Notes: generated from the sequence alone by a model not told the origin. Counted from the first letter of the stretch, positions 1-9,421 are shown. The stretch: DNA of 29,209 nt from Bacteroidales bacterium UBA6346 (GCA_002438905.1 DJSA01000043.1:1-29209), one strand, 5' to 3'. Translations and numbers: made by a program.

Positions 1-471
1 GAAGATCAGGTATGGCTTTCCATCATCATCAATGAAAAGCGAGTTGTCTATGCATTTTTCATCGGCTATCATCGGGGACTTGTTCTTTTGAGTAAACGGA
101 CCGAGCGGAGAGTCGGATACTGCTGCGCAAATGTGCTCATCGGCTGAGTAGTACATATAGTACTTTTCCCCGACCTTATAGACTTCCGGAGCCCAAAACC
201 ATCTGTCCGCCCATACATCCTTGCTTTGGAGTGCAAGCCCTTGGAAAGTCCACTCCTTCAGATCGTTTGAGGTGAAGACCTCTATTCCTGAGCTGGCGTG
301 TGTGCCGTAGGCGTAGTAGGTGTCTCCGTCCAGCATGATGAATGGGTCAGCGAGTTGGACCGGTGAGGAAGTCTCCGGGACAATTATGTCGTCCGGATCA
401 GTGTATTTGGCTCCGCAGGCACACATGCAAGCGAACAAAGCCAATGAAACAAAAATCGCTATATGCTTCAT
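1..471 (-). CDS. Glycoside hydrolase family 43 lipoprotein (3' end outside window)
   Basis: The first 157 residues are visible, read from an ATG at 471; the rest lies beyond base 1. The N-terminus is a lipoprotein signal (hydrophobic stretch ending LALFAC, with further Cys at 17 and 19), so the enzyme is probably membrane-anchored, perhaps on the surface. GH43 five-bladed propeller motifs follow in order: ADPFIMLDGDTYYAYGT with the likely catalytic base Asp42, then FWAPEVYKVGEKYYMYYSA (about 92-110), then IDNSLFIDDDGKPYLIF with the likely pKa-modulating Asp142. The catalytic acid Glu would be in the missing part. GH43 enzymes are mostly arabinofuranosidases, arabinanases and xylosidases, which points to an arabinose- or xylose-containing glycan; the exact specificity cannot be read here. 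It lies 112 bases downstream of susD on the same strand and is probably co-transcribed as a PUL enzyme. Confidence 0.9.
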   Translation of the reverse strand, partial: MKHIAIFVSLALFACMCACGAKYTDPDDIIVPETSSPVQLADPFIMLDGDTYYAYGTHASSGIEVFTSNDLKEWTFQGLALQSKDVWADRWFWAPEVYKVGEKYYMYYSADEHICAAVSDSPLGPFTQKNKSPMIADEKCIDNSLFIDDDGKPYLIF

Positions 472-519
472 AATCAACGATAATAAGCTTGGATAGCAGC
501 TTGTTTTTAATTACTGAAT

Positions 520-551
520 AGGGGTAAGCCGGGTCAAGCCGGCTTACCCCT
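520..551 (-). other. Strong stem-loop between susD and the GH43 gene
   Basis: AGGGGTAAGCCGG (520-532) and its exact reverse complement CCGGCTTACCCCT (539-551) enclose a six-base loop, a 13-bp GC-rich stem. In the direction of transcription (minus) the stem is followed by ATTCAGTAATTAAAAACAA, with no immediate T-run, so it is not a textbook intrinsic terminator. It could be a leaky terminator, an RNA-stability or processing element that sets the ratio of susCD to enzyme mRNA, or a repeat copy. The remaining intergenic bases (472-519, 552-583) are AT-rich and I see nothing else in them. Confidence 0.6.
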
Positions 552-583
552 GCCATTATTTAATAAAATAATCCTTATATAAA

Positions 584-2194
584 CTAATAGCCAGGATTCT
601 GAGGAAGTTTCGGAGTGCTTGTCGGAGTCTCCTTGCTGATGTTCACCTCATCTGTAGGAAGAGGCAGCCTATTGTGCTTGCCGATGATAAAATTCTCGAA
701 GTCAGGATCACGGTATTTCGCTATCTGGTCGATCTTGGTCTGGTCTTCGAGCACACCCCATCTCTTGAGGTCGGCCCATCTCCAGCCCTCGAAGCAAAGT
801 TCCAGCGTCCTTTCTATCTCAAGCCTGTTCATGAATCCTTCCTTGCTGGAGAGGTAATCAGGGTGGTTTTTCTGAATATACTCACTCTCCGACAGCTTCT
901 TCATTCCTGCGCGCTCCCTGACCTTATCGACATAGGCTGCGGCATCTGACAGAGAACCATCCGTCATCACGATGCACTCGGCGTAGTTCAGCAGGATGTC
1001 AGCATAGCGCATTATCCTATAGTTGTTAGGGGCGAAGTAGTCCTCCCTGTCGCGGTAGTATGAAGTGCTGTACTTACGGATGTAGCAGTCATCCTTTCCT
1101 TGTCCCCACTCGTCAAACCATTGTGAGGCATCCGCCTGTTTGTAGTATTTTTTGCTCTGATCTGGAAAATCATCACCGAAACCTTTGTAAAGGATACTGT
1201 TGTAGAGCCTAAGGTCATTACGCCCATCCGCACGCTTCTCCTTGAGGTACTCGTCAACGAGCCATCTGCGTGCCTTGCCGTCACCCCAGCCCACACCAGC
1301 GTTTCCGCCTGGGGCATAGAATTGTGTCCTCTGGAATCCGAAAGCCATGCTCGCGTCGTTACCGGTGCCGCCTTTGTTGAGGTCCGAGAACTGAATCTCG
1401 AAAATACCTTCCTTATTGTTCTCGTCCCGATCGGTGAAGTTGTCCACCCAGTTATCGATCAGACCATATAGCCCGCTGGCTTCCTTGTCGATGAGCCATT
1501 CTAGCTCGGCCTTCGCCTCTCTGTACTTCTTCTGTTGCATGTAAGCCTTGCCCAGAAGAGCCTTCGCTGCTCCTAGTGTAGGTCTGCCGACATCAGCGGC
1601 ATCCCACTTTTCAGGAAGATATTGCTGCGCGGCCAAGAGATCCTTTTCGACCTGCTCCCAGATCTGGGACTCGGATGCCTCTTCCGGGACATAATCAGGA
1701 CCTACAGTCTCAGTCAGCAGCACACCTTTTTCCCAAAGGAGGTTGACTTGGAAATACCATAGTGCCCGCATGAACTGCGCCTGGGCGAGGATCCTGTTCT
1801 TTTGACTTTCATCCATCTCGATGTCCGGTACTTTTCCGAGAACCTGGTTGCATCTGAATATTCCTCTGTAGAAGCACTCCCAGTGCACGATGTTGCCCTC
1901 ATAGAAGTTGTAGTTGTTGTAGCCGAAGCGTGTCCAGTCGCCGAGCTCAAGCCAAGGTGATGTGCTCCATCCCTCGTCTGAGGTAAGGTCATACCGGAAA
2001 GAAAGCCACCTCATCCAGGTTCCTTCCTTGTAAAGGGAACTGTAGCATGCGTTGATGCCCGCCTCGGCCTGCTCAGCGGTCTTCCAGAAAGTTCCGGTAG
2101 TCGCCTCATTCGGATTCTGGATGTCCAACAGGTCGGAGCTGCAGCCTGTTAGTGCCATGGTGGCTCCTATCATCAATCCATAAATGTATTTCAT
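584..2194 (-). CDS. SusD/RagB family glycan-binding lipoprotein
   Basis: The protein has 536 residues, a normal SusD length. Its lipoprotein signal ends in LTGC (Cys18) followed by SSD, and the mature start LLDIQNPNEATTGTFWKTAEQAEAGINACYSSLY is the typical SusD-like N-terminal segment. Helical, TPR-like segments follow (for example AQFMRALWYFQVNLLWEKG and GKAYMQQKKYREAKAELEWL). The C-terminal SusD region holds NYRIMRYADILLNYAE, VDKVRERAGM and LEIERTLELCFEGWRWADLKRWG. The family forms a surface lid on the SusC barrel and captures oligosaccharides. It starts 21 bases after the susC stop and must be co-transcribed with it. Family assignment is certain; the substrate is not evident from sequence, though the GH43 neighbour hints at a pentose-containing polymer. 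Confidence 0.97.
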   Translation of the reverse strand: MKYIYGLMIGATMALTGCSSDLLDIQNPNEATTGTFWKTAEQAEAGINACYSSLYKEGTWMRWLSFRYDLTSDEGWSTSPWLELGDWTRFGYNNYNFYEGNIVHWECFYRGIFRCNQVLGKVPDIEMDESQKNRILAQAQFMRALWYFQVNLLWEKGVLLTETVGPDYVPEEASESQIWEQVEKDLLAAQQYLPEKWDAADVGRPTLGAAKALLGKAYMQQKKYREAKAELEWLIDKEASGLYGLIDNWVDNFTDRDENNKEGIFEIQFSDLNKGGTGNDASMAFGFQRTQFYAPGGNAGVGWGDGKARRWLVDEYLKEKRADGRNDLRLYNSILYKGFGDDFPDQSKKYYKQADASQWFDEWGQGKDDCYIRKYSTSYYRDREDYFAPNNYRIMRYADILLNYAECIVMTDGSLSDAAAYVDKVRERAGMKKLSESEYIQKNHPDYLSSKEGFMNRLEIERTLELCFEGWRWADLKRWGVLEDQTKIDQIAKYRDPDFENFIIGKHNRLPLPTDEVNISKETPTSTPKLPQNPGY

Positions 2195-2215
2195 AACTTA
2201 CAAGTCTATTTGTGA

Positions 2216-5200
2216 TTAAAATGTGAATTCAACTCCGAACATCACCGAGCGCGTGTTAGGATATGCAAAACTGTCGGTACCCATGTTCCAGATGCTGGTG
2301 TTGACAAAATCCGGATCAAGGCCTTTGTATTTAGTGAAGGTCAGAAGGTTGTTGCCGCTTGCATAGATGCGTATATTGTCCACTTTTGCTTTCTTCATCC
2401 AGTTGCCATGGAAGGTGTAGCCTACGGAGATGTTCTTCAACCTGAAGAATGAACCGTTCTCCAGATAGCGGTCAGATGCTTGGGTGTTTCTCCAGTCACC
2501 ATAGATGATTCGGGGTGTGTCAGAGTTCGGGTTGACCTGATAAGGCTCTTCTCCTTTCTTGAACCTCAGGTAGTTGGAGTTGTCAGCGAAGTAGCGTCCC
2601 TGCCACTGGGCGACGTTGTAGATCTTGTTTCCGAACTGTCCGTACCACATCATGCTGAAGTCGAATCCGCGCCATGCGGCATTGAGGATCAGAGACATCT
2701 GTGCCTTTGCCCAAGGGCTTCCGACGTACTGCCGGTCATCCGCTGTGATCTGGCCGTCGCTGTTGGTGTCGATGTACCTTACGTCACCGAGTTGAGGACG
2801 TTTTCCGTTGATCGTAATAGGGGTGGTCTTTCCGTCCTTTATGGAGACATAGTTGTCAATCTCGGCCTGGGATCTGAAAAGGCCATCGGTCTTGAGGAGG
2901 AAGAACTCTCCGAGCTCTCTTCCAGCCTCGCTTCTTGCTTCTCCGTAGTCAACGAAGTTCTTGCCGTAGCCGAGTTCGAGAAGCTTGTTGTTGATGGTCG
3001 TGACATTCAGGACAGCACTGTAGGAGAAGTCAGAGATGTTGTCCTTCCATCCAAGTGTGAACTCGAAACCGCTATTCCTGAGACTTGCGGAGTTAACTCT
3101 CGGATCACCGCCATCGTTACCTGTTGATCTGGCGATAGGCATTGTGAATAGGACATCGGATGTCTTTGAGTTGTAATATTCAGAGGTGAAGGAAAGCCTA
3201 TTGCCGAGGAAGGCAGCGTCAAGTCCGACGTTGACGGTCTCCTTTGTCTCCCACTTAAGGTCCTCGTTGGCGAGTTTAACCTGCGTGGCTCCGGTCTTTA
3301 TCGTGCCACCGATCACAGTGACGATGCTCTGGTTTATTGTGGCGAGATAGTCCCAGTCTCCGATGGTGGAGTTTCCAAGCCTTCCCCAGTTACCGCGGAT
3401 CTTAAGGTCATCAATCCAAGGTACATTGAAGAAGTTCTCCTTAGAGATTCTCCAAGCTCCCGAGACAGAAGGGAAGTTGCCCCAGCGGTTCTCCTTGGAA
3501 AGCCTTGAGGTCCCGTCTCGGCGGAAGGTCCCCGTCAGATAGTACTTCTCACCGAAGATGTAGTTCACGCGTCCCAGATAGGAGATCATTGCGTTCTCGC
3601 TGAACGTGTTGGTGTTCTGCTGGTCCGAAGCACCTGAACTAAGGTAGGTGAGGTACTCTCCGTTGACCATTGGAAAGTTCTGACGTGAGGCCCAAAGCCC
3701 TTCCCATTCGTGGTGCTGGTAGGTGAGACCGACCACAGCGTCAACGTGGTGGCGTCCGAAGTCCTTGTTGAAGTTCAAGGTTTGCTCAATCAATTGATTG
3801 TAGGTGTTGTCCCTTGCCTTCTGACTTTCAGGGGCACGATACTCTTGGTTTTGTGTCCAGTTGCCTTCTCCACGGAACCATGAGTTCTCGTAGAAGTACA
3901 TATCTACACCGGCGTTCAGTTTGTAGGAAAGGAAGTCAAAAGGCTTCAGTTCCATCCACACAGCACCATTCAGCCGGTTCTCGCGGATGTGCCGCCTTTC
4001 GAGATTCTCACGAGCGATAGGGTTGACTCCGAATGTGTTGTATTTTGCAGCATCGCCATAGCCATAGCCACCCGGGTTATTCTCGTCATAGACAGGAATG
4101 GTAGGCATCATTCTGAGGAAGTCATTGTAGGTGTTGGTCTGGTTTGGATCGGTCTCGGTGAGCGAGTATGCGAAGTTTTCTCCGAAGGAGAACCATCTTT
4201 TTTTGCCTGAGGTGTTGACGCGGAATGTGTAGCGGTCGAATGTGTTGCCGTAGGAAACTCCGTCATTCCGGTAATAACCTCCTGACACGTAGTAGTTTCC
4301 TGACTTTCCACCACCGGAGAGGGCCACATTGTAGTCTTGCACGAGGGCGGTCTTGAGAACCTCCTTCTGCCAGTCTGTGTCGTAGCTGGAGTGCTGTTGA
4401 CGTGCGGTCACGCCATTGACTCCATCCTTGATGGCCTCATCGTAGGCAATGTTGTTGTACTTTATGTACTCCTCAGCGTTCATAAGGTCGTACTTAGGAC
4501 TCCATTCGACTGTCTCCTTCACTGAAGCGGTGACTTTCATCGGGCCATCGGCTCCTTTTTTTGTGGTGACGATGATGACTCCGTTGGCGGCTCGTGACCC
4601 GTAAATCGCTGCAGCAGAGGCGTCCTTGAGAATTTGGATCGACTCCACATCGGCAGGGTTGAAAGCCACTCCCGGATCAGTAATCATTCCGTCAATGACC
4701 CAAAGAGGAGACACACTGCTCAGCGACCCAATACCTCTGATCACAACCGAAGCATCCTCTCCGGCTCTTCCGGAACTGCGTACCGTCACACCTGTCGCGA
4801 GTCCTTGGAGCTGGCTTACGATTGTTCCGGCCGGGCTTTTCCTCATCTCCTTTGTATCAACAACTGAAACGGCTCCTGTGAGATCAGACTTCTTTATAGT
4901 CTGATAACCGATGACAACCACTTCTTCAAGAGCCTTTTTGTCATCCTTCATTACTATCTTTAAAGGAGTCCCTTCGAACACTGCTTCTTGTGAAAGCATG
5001 CCAATGAAAGAAAAAACCAGGGTGCAACCTTTAGGCCCAGTCAGAGCGAAACTTCCGTCTGCATCAGTGTTGGTTCCGTTTGTCGTTCCCTTGATCATGA
5101 CGCTCACTCCTGCTAGAGGGACATCATTTGCATCTGTCACTTTTCCCTTGACCGAGACGTCCTGCGCCCGTAGGGAAATAGCTGACAAAAAGAGAATAGC

Positions 5201-5224
5201 TAGGATAAAAAATCTTTTTGACAT
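2216..5224 (-). CDS. SusC/RagA family TonB-dependent outer-membrane transporter
   Basis: A 1002-residue protein with a signal peptide (FFILAILFLSAISLRA, cleavage near Ala20). A carboxypeptidase-regulatory-like domain follows (about 22-95, VKGKVTDANDVPLAGVSVMIKGT), then a TonB-box-like EEVVVIGYQ (about 101-108). The plug domain contains GLATGVTVRSSGRAGEDASVVIRGIGSL and the SusC signature DASAAAIYGSRAANGVIIVTTKKG. The beta-barrel runs to a C-terminal FGVEFTF strand with terminal Phe, as expected for outer-membrane insertion. It imports oligosaccharides captured by its SusD partner, using TonB/proton-motive force. Length and domain order are normal. It has its own candidate promoter upstream and lies between the regulator and susD, all on one strand. 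Confidence 0.97.
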   Translation of the reverse strand: MSKRFFILAILFLSAISLRAQDVSVKGKVTDANDVPLAGVSVMIKGTTNGTNTDADGSFALTGPKGCTLVFSFIGMLSQEAVFEGTPLKIVMKDDKKALEEVVVIGYQTIKKSDLTGAVSVVDTKEMRKSPAGTIVSQLQGLATGVTVRSSGRAGEDASVVIRGIGSLSSVSPLWVIDGMITDPGVAFNPADVESIQILKDASAAAIYGSRAANGVIIVTTKKGADGPMKVTASVKETVEWSPKYDLMNAEEYIKYNNIAYDEAIKDGVNGVTARQQHSSYDTDWQKEVLKTALVQDYNVALSGGGKSGNYYVSGGYYRNDGVSYGNTFDRYTFRVNTSGKKRWFSFGENFAYSLTETDPNQTNTYNDFLRMMPTIPVYDENNPGGYGYGDAAKYNTFGVNPIARENLERRHIRENRLNGAVWMELKPFDFLSYKLNAGVDMYFYENSWFRGEGNWTQNQEYRAPESQKARDNTYNQLIEQTLNFNKDFGRHHVDAVVGLTYQHHEWEGLWASRQNFPMVNGEYLTYLSSGASDQQNTNTFSENAMISYLGRVNYIFGEKYYLTGTFRRDGTSRLSKENRWGNFPSVSGAWRISKENFFNVPWIDDLKIRGNWGRLGNSTIGDWDYLATINQSIVTVIGGTIKTGATQVKLANEDLKWETKETVNVGLDAAFLGNRLSFTSEYYNSKTSDVLFTMPIARSTGNDGGDPRVNSASLRNSGFEFTLGWKDNISDFSYSAVLNVTTINNKLLELGYGKNFVDYGEARSEAGRELGEFFLLKTDGLFRSQAEIDNYVSIKDGKTTPITINGKRPQLGDVRYIDTNSDGQITADDRQYVGSPWAKAQMSLILNAAWRGFDFSMMWYGQFGNKIYNVAQWQGRYFADNSNYLRFKKGEEPYQVNPNSDTPRIIYGDWRNTQASDRYLENGSFFRLKNISVGYTFHGNWMKKAKVDNIRIYASGNNLLTFTKYKGLDPDFVNTSIWNMGTDSFAYPNTRSVMFGVEFTF

Positions 5225-5266
5225 AGTTATTGTTATTAATTGTGGTAATTAGGGTTTTCACGACGG

Positions 5267-5274
5267 CAAATATA
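5267..5274 (-). promoter_or_regulatory. Candidate -7 box of the susC promoter
   Basis: On the minus strand this reads TATATTTG, an exact match to the Bacteroidota -7 consensus TAnnTTTG, about 43 bases before the susC ATG. I see no convincing TTTG -33 element at the usual 19-20 base spacing. That would fit a promoter that depends on an activator such as the adjacent hybrid two-component regulator. Confidence 0.45.
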
Positions 5275-5360
5275 GCGTTAGCCCCAGCCAACGGATAGAA
5301 CAATCCTGCCAATTATGCAACAAATCAGTCAAAACCTGCCGGGACGGCTAATTTTAATTC

Positions 5361-5370
5361 GGGGGGGGGG
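5361..5370. repeat. G10 homopolymer between the regulator gene and susC
   Basis: Ten consecutive G on the plus strand (C10 on the transcribed minus strand). It lies 10 bases past the regulator's stop codon and about 86 bases upstream of the candidate susC -7 box. Tracts this long are prone to slippage. Whether its length varies or affects susC is unknown. Confidence 0.85.
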
Positions 5371-5380
5371 AAGATAGCTT

Positions 5381-8300
5381 CTAAAGCTCGTCAATGTAGT
5401 CTTTCGGCAGCATCCCGAACTGCTTCTGGAAGCATTTTGTGAAATATGACGGGGTGTTGAATCCTGTCAGGTAGCAGACCTCGTTCACCCGGTAGGTTCC
5501 CTCCCTAAGCAGAAGCGCGGCCTTCTTGAGCCTTTCGATGCGGATGTAGTCAACCGGAGTCATGTCAAGGAGTCCTTTGACTTTCCGGTTTAGGCTTGAA
5601 CGGCTCATCTCAAGCCCTATGGCAAGGTCGTCAATGCTGAAATCTGGGTTCTGGATGTTTTGCGAGACAAGCGCTTTCATGGAGCGCAGGAACAATTCGT
5701 CAGAGCGGGTCATCGCCACACTGTCGGCCTGAACCTGCGGAGTGCGCGCGAAAGCCGCCCTGAGTTTCTTTCTGCCGGAGACCAGATTCTCCGCGCATGC
5801 TTTCAGGTAGTCTATCGAGAATGGTTTCTCAATGTAGGCGTCCGCCCCGATGTTCATCCCCTGCACCTTCGAGTCCGAATCTGTGCGGGCGGTCAGGAGT
5901 ATGACTGGAATATGGCTGAACTCGACATCTGATTTCACTCTCCTGCACAATTCCATCCCGTTCATCCCGGGCATCATCACGTCTGAAATGATCAGACTTA
6001 TATTGTTGTTTCTCAGTACAGTCAATGCTTCATTCCCGTCGCTGGCAGTAAAAATATTACAAATGGGGGAAAACTGCCTGACAAGAAAGTTCAGCATGTC
6101 CGGGCTGTCTTCGACCAGCAGGATGGAGTACCGCCGGTCTGCCGTGTCGGTGGCATCTTGAGTCTCTGGCCCTATGCTCTCGGTGGCTTCCGCTTTGTCG
6201 GGGACTTCGGATCTGACAGATTCATTGGACAGCGGCAGACGAAGGATGAAAGTGTTATAGTCGGTGGAATCATCAACGTCCAAGGTGCCTCCTTGAAGAA
6301 TGGCGAGCGATCTCGCGAGGGCGAGCCCAAGGCCTGTCCCATTTGTCGCAGAAGATCCGTTAGACCTGCATTGGACGAACGGACGGAAAATCTCTTCCCG
6401 CATTTCTTCCGGAATCTTCGGCCCATCGTTGGACACGGTGAACAACAGATGTCCCGAGTCAATGAATAGTTTGACGTATATGCGCGTGTTTGAGAATTTT
6501 ACGGCGTTGTTAAGCAGATTGGTGACGATTTTCGAGAATCCATCCTTGTCGACATAAGCGGTGAGTGTGTCAGGGATGTCTGTGGCCAGGCTCACGTTCT
6601 TCCGCTCCGCCATCACCCTGAACCCGCAGATGACGGATTTGAGGATCACGGCCACATCTGCCTTTACAATGTTGAGCCTATAGCCTTCTGACTCGACTTT
6701 CCTGAAGTCAAGAAGTTGGTTGACAAGTTCAAGTAACCTTTTTGTGTTGCTTTCCACGACATTCATGTCCTCGCTGAGGTCGTCAGGAATGTCCTTGGAG
6801 GAACAGATGTCATCGATGGTGCAGTTGATTACTGTCAAAGGAGTCCTGATCTCATGGGCTATGTCGGTGAAGAAGTTTATTTTCGCATCATACAACTCTT
6901 TCTCTTTCTCGTGCTCGAACTGTTCCATTTCATTCGTTTGCTTGCGTTTTGCCCTTCGTTGCAGCACTAAGGATACAGCCGTAGCCAAAGCAATTGCCAT
7001 GAACACGTAGATTATTTTGGCAAAAATAGTGAGATAGAAAGGTGGCTTGATTATCACATCAAGCGATCTGGCCTCAGGATTGGCCACACCATCTCCGTTG
7101 CTTCCACGAATCTTAATCCTATAATGTCCATGTGGCAGATTGGAGCATGTTATCGTTGCACTCTTTCCTGCCGCTGTCCATTTCCCCCCCCCACCGATCT
7201 TGTATTCAATCTTGTTCATCTCCGGAGTCAGGTAACTCAGCGCTGACAGACGCAGGGAGAATGTATTCTGGTTATACTTCAGAACAATCCGGTCGGTGAA
7301 TGTGATGTTGTTCTTCAAAGGGGAGTCCTTTTCTCCCGGTTTCATCAGCTCATCGAACAAGTAGAATTCGGTGAAAGTGACAGGCGGGACATATTCATTC
7401 TTCCTGAATGAAGAAGGGTCGAAGACAATGAACCCGTTGATGCTTCCGATGTAGATTTTCCCACTTTTTGAGCGGAAGCCTGACTGAAAGTTGAACTGAT
7501 TGCTCAGTAGCCCGTTGGCGGTTGTGTAGAGTTGTTTTTCGCCCGTTTCTGGCTTGAATCGGATCAGCCCATTCTCTGAGGTCATCCATAAGGACTTGTC
7601 CCTGTCTTCGATGACTTTGTAGAACACGCTGCTTGGAAATCCGTCATAGGATGTGAAACATGTGAAAGTTTCGTCTTCCGGATGGAAAAGGCAAAAGCCT
7701 CCGCCGAGGGTTGTCACCCATAGCCTGTTGCTGCTGTCTTCGAATATGCTCGTGATGTTGTCTGAACTGACACATCCGGAGTCTTCCGAGTTTTCTGAAG
7801 TCTTGTAGTGTGCCCAGCGCCCTTGACTGGCCTCAAAACGGTACAGACCATCGGCATAGGTGGCGAACCACAAGTCTCCATTGCTTGCCTCAAGCACTTG
7901 ATAGACAAACGTCCCGTCCAGCTCCGGGATAGCCCTGAACGTGTCTGTACTGTCATCGTACACCACCGCACCAACAGTCATCGCGACGATCAGATCTCCG
8001 GCGGAAGTCCTCAGGATCGAGAACGCGTTGTTCTCTGGGAATCCTTTTTTGCCCTTGGTATAATGCACGACCTTACCCGTCTTCAGATTAATCTTGCTGA
8101 GGCCTTCAGAGAATGTCCCGACCCAAAGCCAGTCACCGTCCGCGAACAGCCCATGCACGTTCTTGTGCCTTATCGAACCTTTCCAAGGCTTGATAAGACC
8201 GCTTTCAGGATCCATTCTGAACAGGCCCTTGTCCTCCGTGCCTATCCATATCGTCCCGTTTCCGTCCTGGCAGAATTCCCTTACCCTGCGTCCAAGAAAA

Positions 8301-9370
8301 CACATGCCGCTGTGCGGGTAGTACTTTTCGAATAGGGTGTATGGGTAAGGCAGATAATTAAGGCCCCCGAAGTAGGACCCGATCCACATGCCTTGCTCGC
8401 GGTCCTTGAACAGTGAATATATAGCATTGTCAGCCAGGGAATATGGCTCGTCCTGGTCAGGTGCCACGATGTGCCTCTTGACGATTCCGTCCCTTGTGCC
8501 GATGATGTGAATACCGGATTCTCCACCGACCCACAGCTCGTCATTGTCCCTGATGGCCAGGGCACGGACATAATCATTGAGTATCCGCCTAGTCTTCCTG
8601 TTAGTCAAGTTGATTTCCAACAGCCTTGACGTAGTTCCGACGTAAACCCTATTGTGATCACCGGCGATAATGGTGTTGACAGTCTCTCCCGAGAAAACCG
8701 CCGTCCCGTCAATGTCCTTGAACACTGACGGCTTTTCGGAGAAATCAGTGTCCACGAAGTAAAGATTATCCAGATACTGCCCGTACCAAAGCCGATTGCC
8801 GATTCTGGAGAATGTAGATATGCTGAGCGTGGGCTCTAGTTTGAGCCTCAATGTGTTGTCTTTCAGAGAGTATGCGAATAACCCTTGCTTTTCAACAGAA
8901 ATCCACAGTTCCTTCATATCCTGAACCCATTCCATCCCCGACACGTGACAAGAGATTGAGATTCCTTCCCCGGTCGTGTCAGAAAGGGCGGATATGCAGT
9001 CCATTAGCGGGTCATATCTATAGACACCCCTGTCTGTCCCTATCCAGATCGTCCCATAGCAGTCCTCCGCCAGATTCGTTATGATGTTGCAGCGCAACCC
9101 GGAGTTATCCCTATTGTAGATGCGGAATGTGCGGCCATCGTAGCGGTTGAGACCATCCTTGGTCCCGAACCACATGTATCCGGTCCTGTCCTGCAGGATT
9201 TCGAAGACTGTGTTCTGAGACAGGCCGTCCGAGACATTCATAGTTCTGAAATAATAACTCTGCGCGTCCGTCTGGACTTCTCCAATATCGGTACGCGCGC
9301 TGGCTGAGGCGCTGTAGAACACCGCCAGAAACAGCGTCAATGACCAAGGCAGACTTTTCTTTCTAGACAT
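5381..9370 (-). CDS. Hybrid two-component system sensor/regulator (HTCS) of the PUL
   Basis: The frame opens with TTG at 9382, but the ATG at 9370 (MSRKKSLPWS) fits the signal peptide better, giving 1329 residues. Order: signal peptide (about 1-26); two seven-bladed-type propellers of Reg_prop repeats (about 40-650; MWFGTKDGLNRYDG, IWIGTDRGVYRYD, LWVTTLGGGFCLF); a Y_Y_Y domain (about 690-775); one membrane segment (about 780-804); HisKA with His839 in AHEIRTPLT; HATPase_c with NLLNNAVKF and GTGLGLALARS; a receiver with Asp1130 in IISDVMMPGMNGMEL; and a C-terminal AraC-type HTH (about 1230-1329). All catalytic motifs are present. This architecture senses glycan fragments in the periplasm and activates PUL genes directly, here most likely the adjacent susCD and GH43 genes. 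Codons 726-729 (GGT GGG GGG GGG) create a G9 tract just before the membrane segment. Confidence 0.96.
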   Translation of the reverse strand: MSRKKSLPWSLTLFLAVFYSASASARTDIGEVQTDAQSYYFRTMNVSDGLSQNTVFEILQDRTGYMWFGTKDGLNRYDGRTFRIYNRDNSGLRCNIITNLAEDCYGTIWIGTDRGVYRYDPLMDCISALSDTTGEGISISCHVSGMEWVQDMKELWISVEKQGLFAYSLKDNTLRLKLEPTLSISTFSRIGNRLWYGQYLDNLYFVDTDFSEKPSVFKDIDGTAVFSGETVNTIIAGDHNRVYVGTTSRLLEINLTNRKTRRILNDYVRALAIRDNDELWVGGESGIHIIGTRDGIVKRHIVAPDQDEPYSLADNAIYSLFKDREQGMWIGSYFGGLNYLPYPYTLFEKYYPHSGMCFLGRRVREFCQDGNGTIWIGTEDKGLFRMDPESGLIKPWKGSIRHKNVHGLFADGDWLWVGTFSEGLSKINLKTGKVVHYTKGKKGFPENNAFSILRTSAGDLIVAMTVGAVVYDDSTDTFRAIPELDGTFVYQVLEASNGDLWFATYADGLYRFEASQGRWAHYKTSENSEDSGCVSSDNITSIFEDSSNRLWVTTLGGGFCLFHPEDETFTCFTSYDGFPSSVFYKVIEDRDKSLWMTSENGLIRFKPETGEKQLYTTANGLLSNQFNFQSGFRSKSGKIYIGSINGFIVFDPSSFRKNEYVPPVTFTEFYLFDELMKPGEKDSPLKNNITFTDRIVLKYNQNTFSLRLSALSYLTPEMNKIEYKIGGGGKWTAAGKSATITCSNLPHGHYRIKIRGSNGDGVANPEARSLDVIIKPPFYLTIFAKIIYVFMAIALATAVSLVLQRRAKRKQTNEMEQFEHEKEKELYDAKINFFTDIAHEIRTPLTVINCTIDDICSSKDIPDDLSEDMNVVESNTKRLLELVNQLLDFRKVESEGYRLNIVKADVAVILKSVICGFRVMAERKNVSLATDIPDTLTAYVDKDGFSKIVTNLLNNAVKFSNTRIYVKLFIDSGHLLFTVSNDGPKIPEEMREEIFRPFVQCRSNGSSATNGTGLGLALARSLAILQGGTLDVDDSTDYNTFILRLPLSNESVRSEVPDKAEATESIGPETQDATDTADRRYSILLVEDSPDMLNFLVRQFSPICNIFTASDGNEALTVLRNNNISLIISDVMMPGMNGMELCRRVKSDVEFSHIPVILLTARTDSDSKVQGMNIGADAYIEKPFSIDYLKACAENLVSGRKKLRAAFARTPQVQADSVAMTRSDELFLRSMKALVSQNIQNPDFSIDDLAIGLEMSRSSLNRKVKGLLDMTPVDYIRIERLKKAALLLREGTYRVNEVCYLTGFNTPSYFTKCFQKQFGMLPKDYIDEL
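7184..7192. repeat. Nine-base poly-C/G tract inside the HTCS coding sequence
   Basis: Nine consecutive C on the plus strand, read as GGG GGG GGG on the coding strand within the IGGGGKW segment of the Y_Y_Y domain. Gain or loss of one base would frameshift the protein before its membrane segment, kinase and AraC domains, giving a secreted, non-signalling propeller fragment. The frame is intact in this copy. Confidence 0.85.
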
Positions 9371-9421
9371 AGGTAAAGCCAATCTTTTGCAAAAAAGACT
9401 GATAAATATACGCCTTTTAAG

